NCBI RefSeq assembly: GCF_030272615.1
Contig: NC_081413.1
Span: 331,261,302 to 331,325,301 of the forward strand
From: Cryptomeria japonica
Lineage: Eukaryota; Streptophyta; Pinopsida; Cupressales; Cupressaceae
Direction: 5' to 3'
DNA: 64,000 nucleotides
In this document: in pieces, positions 56,200 to 64,000 of the stretch
How the letters are laid out: the number at the start of each line of letters is the position of its first letter
Numbering within the stretch: position 1 is the stretch's first letter
The notes under the pieces: generated by a model
What the model was told of the DNA's origin: nothing
Databases searched by the model: none
Seen by the model: the letters and a program-made list of their open reading frames with translations, nothing else
Program-made: the position numbers and the translations under genes

Positions 56200-59100
56200 T
56201 TAAGTAAATTAAAGAAGATAATAAAAAAAATTCCAACATACAAATTAAATTTAGGTTTTTCAATAAATAAATGAGGGGATCTATTGGGGCCCTCTCCCAT
56301 AACGTGAAAAGATAAAATCAACCATCATAACTGAAGATATACAAAAATCACCTTCCATTGAGGCCATATACATCTAAATGACAAAAAATTGAAACAAAAA
56401 CCTGGATAATACTACCCAATGAGACTTCAAAATTGAATATGAGCAGTATCTTAGTTGAATATTCTAAGAAAGACAATGCAACATCAAACCCAGGCAGCAA
56501 GCCACCTTCTCCCTTTTCAGAAGGGCCTCCATTTTGCATTGAGAACCATCATCAACTGAATCACAACCTTCAGCAAGCAGTTTTCCTACATCGTTTTTTC
56601 TCCCACGACACTTAATGGAGGACCCACTATTGGCCTTAGTCTTCTGAATAATCAATAGGGAGATGGTTAAGACCAAAGTTACAAAACTCACCCAAACTCG
56701 TCTAGACTAGGCGAGTCCTGAGGTGAGCCACCCTCTACAAGTTTGGGAGACTCAACAGCCAAGTAATCCTTAGACTCATGGAGTCTAGGTGAGCTCAACC
56801 TTGAAATTCGACCGCGGGGGGCACATGAAGTGACAAAAAAACATAAAAACAGCAACTTAAGCTTTTTTCATTTACTTATATTTGCCCAGTACACCCTAAA
56901 AACAACAACATTTAATTTTCAAGCCAAAGGAAAAGAAAAAGAAAAAAAAGTGAGTTTTGAGCCAAAATTGGATTGTGTTGTAGGGAAACAAGCAAGGAGA
57001 TTGGGCAAAAATCGATGGTTGAATCACATTTGGGAAGGATTGTGGCTACTTTTGGTGCATCTAGAGGAGTCTACAAAGGATTGGGAAGAGCTCACTATCA
57101 ATTTCAAGCAAGATTTAAGAGGTAAATTTGTATTCTGAAAGTTATTTTTGGTTTTTTTAACAAGAATTTCATTTTTTTTTACATTTCTTCTTTTTTTTTT
57201 CAATTTTGTTTTAACGGACCAAAGAACAAACCCTAGGTGTTTTTGTAAATAAATATAGTTTTATGGTTGCAAACCTTGGATTTTTTTATATTAGTTTACT
57301 TATAAATCATAAATGTTAAATTTTTTTATTTATATGCTATTGCAGCATTCTTGAGATTTATAAATCATCTTTTTCACAATGTTCCAAACTTTGGTTAGAA
57401 GGGGCCCTTTTGGAAACATGCTATTATTATCTCTAGGCAAAAGAAAGGAGAAGTAACTTGTTTTCATTGCAAAACAACTTTCCATGGGAAAGGCATTAAT
57501 AGATTAAAATACCATCTTGCACATATACTAGCTCAAGATGCTAATCCATGCCCACATCTGTCTCTTGAGGTTATCCATAAAGTTAGTTCAATTAGAAACC
57601 TTTGAGCAAAACAAAAGAATTAAAAAAGCGGCAAAGAGAGGAGATGGCGCACTAGTGAAGTGGAGAGTCTTCTTCCATTCCTCCATTTTGTCCATCTTTG
57701 GGTGTTGGTAGTGCTAGTGTTAGCATTGGGCCTAGAGTTCATACATCTAGGTTAGATTTATATATTTGCCCACGTACTACTCCAGGTTCCCAACTGTCAC
57801 TTGAGAGCATGGGTTGGAACAATGATAAACATGATGCAACTAAAATGTGCAATTGGAGACTTTTGGTTCTATTCCACCATTCCATTCTATGTAGCCAAGT
57901 AATTCTTTTTGTTTGTTTGTTTTAAGATATATAGTTTTCCTTATCTCTTGAATTTTTATATTTAGAGGTATGTCAAATTCAAATTTAAACTCTCCATTTT
58001 ATGATACATATTTATTTAATTTATTTGTAACATTTGTTAGGTCTCTTTATTGGCAAAACATGGTTGATGCTATAACTGTTTGTAGGTGGGGTTCAAAGCC
58101 CCTAATGATGAGGAAATAAAGGGCTCCATTTTGTCACAAAAGGTGGCTAATATGAAACCCACAATAGAGGAGCAATGACTGATATGGAGGAGGAAGGGTT
58201 GCACCATCATGACCAATGGTTAGACGAATAGAAGAAATTGAACATTGTTAAATTTTCTTGTTTCTTCTTCAAGTGATTGTACTTTCTAAAATGCATTGAT
58301 TTAGTGATCAATATTTTTAATTTATGCTTTATTGAATCATTGATTTTGTTTATTTCTCGAGTGGCATAGTATTCGTCAAATCTATTGATGCTTCGAGAAA
58401 CACCAAAAATGCCAAATTGCTTTGTAAATCTTTGGAGGGAGTGTTAACTAAGGTGGTGCAAGTGGTTACAGATAATGCAACAAATTATGTTGTTGCAAGT
58501 ACACTATTGATGGATAGGCACCTATCATTGTTTTAGACTCCATGTGTTGCTCATTGTCTTGACATCATATTGGAGGATCTTGGCAAGATTCTATGGATCG
58601 AAGCATGTGTGAAGATAGCAAAAAACACTAGTCAATTCATATACAATCACACATGGGTCCTCAACTTAATGAGACAATTCACAGGCAGGAGGACTTGGCT
58701 CATCCTGGAATAACCCAATTTGCAACCAATTTCATCACACTACAATCCTTTCTTCAAGCAAAGGGAGCTTTGAGGCGCATGCTAGTTAGTGAGGAGTGGA
58801 CTTCTTCATTGTATGCTAAGATCAATGTAGAGGTTGATGTGGCAAATTGGATTTTTGATGAGCAATTATTTTGGATACTAACTAGGAGATCGTATAGATA
58901 AATCTAATTCTACATTATATTTTTATTCATATTTTTCTTTTAATTGCTTATTTTTGTTCACACTTAAGTTAATGTTTCACAATAATTGCAGTTCATAGAG
59001 CCTTTAGTGGTTCTCCTACGAGTCCTTGATGGGAAGAAGCCTACAATGGGCTACATATATGAGGGCATGAATAGGGCCAAGGAGGCCATTAGATTCATTT

Positions 59101-59218
59101 ATACGAGAGTTGAGGATAACTATAACCCTATTTGGAAAATCATTGCTAGACAATGGCACCTCTAGCTTCACAAGCCCCTAGATGCAATTGCTTATTTCCT
59201 CAATCAGGCATTCCAATT

Positions 59219-59223
59219 CCACC
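59219..59223. repeat. Target-site duplication of solo LTR (CCACC), left
   Basis: Exact match to 62547-62551. Confidence 0.9.
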
Positions 59224-60035
59224 TGTTGACGTGTTTTTTATGACTACATCGAACACAGAATAAAGTTGCCTAACAATCACTTCACTCTCTCTTGATCAAA
59301 GTGTGATTGTATGCTAAGATTGCAAGAAGTTCAAACAATCCACTCCAAGGTTCCTTCAATGCGTGGACGTGACTCAATTGGCTGATGTGTTTGCTGGTAT
59401 TCCAAGGGGCCTTACGTTTGCATCATTCTTTCACTTCTTTGTTGTGGCTAGAACTCCATCATCGGATATGAAAATTTTGCGATGTTGTTACTTCGAATGG
59501 ACTAAAATGAACTGAAAGTAAAAGGGAAAGGGTTTAGAAGGATCTAAATCTACTCCTAAGGGCAATGATAACAATGAATAGTGCTCTGGTGGACAAATTC
59601 CAAATAAACCAAGCTCTGCTTCGCCAAGATCAACTACAACTCCACAAGAACCGGTGCAATCTTCTGGGGATGCTAGAGGATTTTCAAATCGAGAAAGTAC
59701 ATTTGAATACCCAAAAACGACGCAATCCAAACGACCATCTACAATCGAGGTTAGCACAAATTTAGGGGATTCAGGCTAACTTTACACTGCAACTTACAAT
59801 CAGCAAGATGCAAAAAGTATGAACCATGGAAATCCATCAGACACCATTACATTCTCCATTGAAATCAAAGCACTCCACTATTTCTACTCTAAGTGAGGAA
59901 GGTGAAACCATGCAAGCTTTAAAAAAATAACTTAAGTGGACACCATCAAAGAACAATGTTTCACTGTTATTATCTCAAAGCTTATCGCAACAATTTCATA
60001 CAAAGCTCCCTCCTCCCTAATAAGGGGGGTCACCC

Positions 60036-60047
60036 CTTTATATAGGC
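60036..60047 (-). promoter_or_regulatory. TATA box of the 3.3-kb LTR
   Basis: - strand CCTATATAAAGG in otherwise GC-richer context. It sets the likely transcription direction leftwards. Confidence 0.55.
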
Positions 60048-61125
60048 TTCAAGCCCTGGCTACATGCAAAACCCTAATTAGGGTTTTTCCTAAAAGATTC
60101 CCACACATGATGCAACAAGGTGGGAATCAACAATATATGCCCATATACAATTAATTCAATGTGCCCAAAATGGCATCCATTGTGCATTAAACGCACCATC
60201 TCTTTCAAATTCGCCCAATGCGCATTGAGTATTCATCCATGCAAAATTCACCCCATCATGTCATAAATGCACCATCACCTCCACATGTGACAGTCACATG
60301 CAAAAGGAATCTGCCATAATGCCATAAATGTGACGGTTGCATGCAAAGAGATGCTTCATTAATTCAGTGTTTGTTGACTCGACTGCCACTTGGTGGAAAA
60401 AACCTTGGAGAGAGAAAACTTCAAGACGGAGAATCTCTGACTCTGGAAGTATTTTCTTGAAGTTTTTTGAACTTGCCTTGCTCTGGAAAAGATTTTCAAT
60501 GATTTTTCAACATCTCCTATTTTTTAGGAATTTTGCACAAATTAGGGTTTCAAGTCCAATAGGAAGAGAATTCTCCTAGGAATCCAAATCTGTAAAACTT
60601 TTGAAATTTGGATGTGATTTGATGCCCGAGAATGGATTTTTCAAATTTTTCCCTAGGGGGAAATTTCTTGTTTAGTTCATCCATGATTCCTTCCTTGCCT
60701 TAGAAATTTTATCTTCAATTCATCCTTGGGTGTGATTTCTTGTTGTGGAGGAATTCTCCTTTGGAAAGAAATTTGTTCCTTACCCTTTCTTGGAATTTCT
60801 TCTTCTTGGGTGCAATTCTTCCCCGATGAAGGAATTCATCTCTTTGTGCACTATTCATTCTGGTGTCCATGTCTTCTTTTCAACATCCCTATTTTTTAGG
60901 GATCTTCCTAAAATTTAGGAGTCAGGTTCATTGGATGGGGAATTTCGCCACGATTCCAAATCTATAAAATTTTCCACACTCTGTCGAAATTCGGTGTCTA
61001 AAAATAGCAAATTCAAAAATTTGCCCGAGGGGAATTTTTCTTTTTATTCCTCCTTGACTCCTTGGATTCTATGCCTTAGGCGAAATTTCAACTTTTAGCT
61101 TGGGCAGAATTTTCTCTATGTGGAG

Positions 61126-61860
61126 GATTCATGAAATTTATCCATCTATCCTTGCCTAACCCATTTTGGCGCCCAACTGCATCCTTGGGCGGAATTTTCA
61201 CTCTGCCATGGATTCATGGAATTTGTCCATCTGTCCTTGCCTTCCTCATTTTGGTTTCCCAACTGCATACTTGGGCGCAATTTTCACTCTGCCATGGATT
61301 CATGGAATTTTCCATCTGTCCTTGCCTTCCTCATTTTGGTGCCCAACTACATACTTGGGTGCAATTTTCACTCTACCATGGATTCATGGAATTTTCCATC
61401 TGTCCTTACCTTCCTCATTTTGGCACCCGACTGCAGACTTGGGCACAATTTTGCTCTGGCCAGGGATTCATAGATTTTTCCCTCTGTCCTTGGCTTCTTC
61501 ATTTTGGCACCTGACTGCATAGTTGGGCGGAATTTTGCTAGTGTGAAGGATTCATGGATTTTCCTTCTCTCCATGGAAATCCCATTTTGGCGCCCAATTC
61601 CACATTTGGGCAGATTTTCGCTTATGCCATGGATGGATTCATGGATTTTCCTTCTCTCCATGGAAATTCCATTTTGGCGCCCAATTCCACATTTGGGCGG
61701 ATTTTCGCTTATGCCATGGATTCATGGATTTTCCTTCTCTCGATGGAAATTCCATTTGGGCGGATTTTTGCTTTGGCCATGGATTCATGGATTTTTCTTC
61801 TGTCCTTGGGAATCCCATTTTGGCGCCCAATTCCAGACTTGGAATATTTTGACCTCTTGA
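61126..61860. repeat. 84-bp minisatellite, about nine copies, inside the LTR
   Basis: The phrase GATTCATGG recurs at 61126, 61211, 61297, 61381, 61465, 61549, 61636, 61719 and 61782, a spacing of 83-87 bp except the last. Each unit also holds TTTTGGCGCCC-like and TTGGGCGGAATTTT-like blocks. Copies differ from one another, so the array is not new. Reading frames across it on both strands are by-products. Confidence 0.9.
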
Positions 61861-62546
61861 GATTTTGAAGTGTTTTCCCGAGCTTTCCATTTTAGGCATG
61901 GATTTCCAGCACTTGACCCATTTCTGGCTTTCTTTGTCTGCTGTCTGACTTTCGAAAATTAGAAATGTCTGCGAACGCCTGATCCTTGTCGCCCTGTCTG
62001 ACTGACCCTGCCAGTACTGACTTTCCAAAAATAGAAACTTTCTAGGTGTCAGCGTTAGACCCCTAGACAGGGTGCAAGAATGACTTACTATAAATAGAAA
62101 TTTACTAAAAATAGAAATTACTAAAAATAGTAAGTTTGATTTTTGGCAAAATGACGACATTCCAGGACTTGGAAAAATCCCTAAAAAATAGGGACTTTCT
62201 AAAAATAGAAAGTTGCTCCGTTTGGGCTCAATTTTTACTGGGAGGTCCCTTGAAGGGTCTTGATTCCAGTCGTATGTTCAGTTTTCCCAAAACCCTAACA
62301 AAAACCCCTAAAATCTAGGATAAAAGGCATAAACCCAAAAACAAGACAAAACAGGCCCTAGGCTTAGCCGAATTTGCTCAAACGAAAGGCAGACTTGACC
62401 AATATGACCCCCAAACACTTGCAAAGCAAAGAGACTAACGAGACTGCTGCGAAAAGACCCCAAAAACGCAAGCCAAAAGACCGGGAGGGCCTAAAAAGTA
62501 GGGGGTCCCCATTTGCAATGGGGTGATGTGTGAAAACGTCACAACA

Positions 62547-62551
62547 CCACC
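62547..62551. repeat. Target-site duplication of solo LTR (CCACC), right
   Basis: Exact match to 59219-59223. Confidence 0.9.
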
Positions 62552-62840
62552 TTAATTTCAAAACAGATGAGGAGGTTCTAAGTGGTCTCTACACAATTGT
62601 GGATGATGCCTGATTTTAGTGTTGACAAATAGTCACCGAGATTGACATCTTTAGACTTGCAAAAGGAGATCTCTTTGCTTGAGATATATGCAAGGCAAAT
62701 CGTGGCATTGCAACTACTTAAAAATCTGTTAAGGGCATAATTTAAGTTTTAAAATAAACACTTTTCCTCTTTTTATATTATTATTAAATATTGAAACTTA
62801 AAGTTGGATAATAAGATTGATTTCTTTTTTTTCTCATCTT
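62552..62840. other. hAT intron-like stretch after the LTR
   Basis: AT-rich DNA between the LTR and the hATC exon, ending in a T-rich run before an AG (62818-62843), like a splice acceptor preceding DAWWERF. Confidence 0.4.
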
Positions 62841-64000
62841 AGATGCATGGTGGGAAAGATTTGGTGCTAAGGTACCAAATCTTTAGAGGATTGCAATTCG
62901 AGTATTGATCCAACCATGCAATGCTTCAAGTTGTGAATGCAATTGGAGTGTGTTTGAGCACATACACTCGAAGAAGCGCAATTGACTTTCAGTGCAAAGG
63001 TTGAATGATTTATTCTATGTTCATTACAACCTTCGCCTTCACAGCTAACAGACTTTGGGCATTGACTTATCCCCCATCACACTAAAGGAGGTTGATCAAC
63101 AATCTGATTGGATCACTAAGGCTGAGGATCCTATCTTTAGTGATGAGGACCTCAATTGAGTTGACTAGGTAGATAGGGAGGCAAAAGCAGTAGCCATGGC
63201 AAAGGAGAAGGATAGAGCATGGGCAGACATCTTAGATGTTGGTGTGGGTGTAACTAAGTCAAAGGCAAATATCATGGTTGCAACATCATCCATGACCTAT
63301 CATAGCTGCCCACATAGGAGGGCCAAGTGATGCAAGCTCCTCTGAGCCATATACTTCTAGCTTTTGTTTTGACAATTTGCTCGAAACTTTTGATGCCATG
63401 TATTTCATATTCCATGAGTTTTGTATACAATTGGCAATAATTATAATTTTATATATCTAAATGTGTTATTTCCTTAAGCTCAAATTTGTGTTTATGCTAA
63501 CGTGATCAATGTATACTTGTGTATGTAATCAAAATAGGTTCTGTTTGATGAGGTTATTGTGTCTTTAAGGTTTATTTATTAAAGGGTGCATGAAACAAGT
63601 TTTAAATCCTTAAAAATTTCTGAATTTTTTGGGTTTTTCAATTTGTTGAGTCTACACCAAGTCTTGGCACAAATCTAAGTCCGAATCCAAAATCAGCTTG
63701 CTGAATCCAAGGCAAAGTCTGAGTCTTGTAACACTGATCAAGACTTCATTGGAGGCAAACTGGTCTTTCTCAATCTCAGCTTCAACCATACCTTGAGACT
63801 CTTCAATAATCTGCCCTTCTTCAATAGCATCCTCCCCCAAGCAGATTTTGATTGACATTCACACAAGGTGGCTTCAAATGCTAGGCTGAACCACCAAAAA
63901 TTAAAGGTCTCCAACAATGACAATTAAACAACCATGTTTCTGCCAAATGAAGTCAGCATCTGGAGCACCTAACTTCTTTACCCACTTCTAAAAATGAACA

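Larger units (their letters stand above)
59224..62546 (-). mobile_element. Solo LTR, 3323 bp, - strand
   Basis: TGTTGACGTG at one end and CGTCACAACA at the other form the TG...CA inverted ends, with perfect CCACC duplications outside. No internal coding region is present, so it is a solo LTR left by recombination between the LTRs. Orientation is judged from the TATA-like CCTATATAAAGG on the - strand at 60036-60047. It carries an 84-bp minisatellite (61126-61860) and at least six perfect palindromes with a CTA..TAG core. It splits the hAT transposase between 59223 and 62547. Confidence 0.85.
57390..63350 (+). pseudogene. hAT transposase remnant (BED, DUF659, hATC)
   Basis: 57400-57540: KHAIIISRQKKGEVTCFHCK and FHGKGINRLKYHLAH, a BED zinc finger. 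58440-58640: VVQVVTDNATNYVVAS, then HCLDIILEDLGK, FIYNHTWVLNLMRQF (DUF659 region). 58990-59223: EPLVVLLRVLDGKKPTMGYIY and EGMNRAKEAIRF. After the LTR, 62845-63060: DAWWERFGAKVPNL, NWSVFEHIHSKKRN and VQRLNDLFYVHYNLRL (hATC). Stops are numerous. The exon order matches the nearby hAT transposase, with clearly diverged sequence. Confidence 0.82.
56674..63736 (+). mobile_element. Older hAT transposon, split by a solo LTR
   Basis: Termini CAAAGTTACAAAACTCA and (reverse complement of the right end) CAGTGTTACAAGACTCA match at 14 of 17 bases. Flanking octamers GTTAAGAC (56666-56673) and ATCAAGAC (63737-63744) agree at 6 of 8, both differences being transitions. Inside are transposase remnants in the same order as the hAT at 50742-54552 but more decayed. 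Without the 3.3-kb LTR the element is about 3.7 kb. It inserted in the third gag-like element. Confidence 0.8.
56200..64000 (-). mobile_element. Third gag-like element, split by a hAT, running off the window
   Basis: Two - strand pieces, 64000-63737 and 56673 to about 56200, join across the hAT 56674-63736 into one reading: KWVKKLGAPDADFIWQKHG, KICLGEDAIEEGQIIEESQG, EKDQFASNEV, then TISLLIIQKTKANSGSSIKC and RGRKN. This has the acidic then basic C-terminal character of plant LINE ORF1. No endonuclease follows before the apparent end. The 5' part lies beyond 64000, so its ends and duplication cannot be checked; it may be another gag-only copy or a truncated LINE. Confidence 0.5.

Noticed and set aside
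61126-61860. CRISPR-like array
   Set aside because: The whole unit repeats, with no constant repeat/variable spacer pattern, and the DNA is from a plant nucleus.
61131-61868. Overlapping 85-118-codon ORFs on both strands
   Set aside because: They arise from the 84-bp minisatellite, whose unit length is a multiple of three; no gene.
1-64000. tRNA, rRNA, organelle-derived or bacterial genes
   Set aside because: Nothing with cloverleaf, rRNA or plastid/mitochondrial gene character was seen. The tRNA-like matches are primer-binding sites of LTR elements.

Overview
This window looks like nuclear DNA of a seed plant, most likely a gymnosperm (conifer-like). The reasons are one split plastid-kinase gene, a very long intron, and almost continuous nested layers of old, decayed retrotransposons and hAT transposons. 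Nothing in it is prokaryotic. I cannot name the species from the sequence.

Layout. 1-5035 is a decayed L1-type LINE on the + strand. 5394-12110 is a better preserved L1-type LINE on the - strand, with ORF1 gag, endonuclease, reverse transcriptase, zinc-binding RVT region, RNase H and an acidic tail frame. 12676-40065 is a nest up to three layers deep. An old, apparently pol-less LTR retrotransposon (LTRs 12676-13046 and 39689-40065) holds a gag-only non-LTR element (14134-15766, perfect 14-bp target duplication) and a - strand Ty3/gypsy element with two RNase H domains (16508-38747). The gypsy element itself holds a tandem LTR array (19658-26690, inside its integrase) and a second gypsy element (29953-35780, at its gag/protease junction). 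40066-46203 is AT-rich with an inverted duplication, a small MITE and a 49-bp tandem repeat.

The one clear host gene is on the - strand at 46204-47424: three exons of a chloroplast thylakoid kinase of the STN8 type, open and correctly spliced in silico. Its 5' exon or exons, with the transit peptide and the ATP-binding lobe, are not in the window. The upstream 16.5 kb therefore looks like a giant intron or 5' region filled by a second gag-only element (47536-55222, itself holding a roughly 2.1-kb solo LTR and a nearly intact 3.8-kb hAT transposon) and a third gag-like element (about 56200 to beyond 64000) split by an older hAT, which is split in turn by a 3.3-kb solo LTR (59224-62546).

The features most worth a second look are: TSD-flanked non-LTR elements that carry ORF1/gag but no ORF2; families of short palindromes and hairpins inside two LTRs whose arms change together; the tandem LTR-plus-polypurine-tract array; and a recent-looking 120-bp inverted duplication with transplanted filler DNA. 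Apart from STN8, nearly every protein-like reading frame here belongs to a mobile element and is broken.
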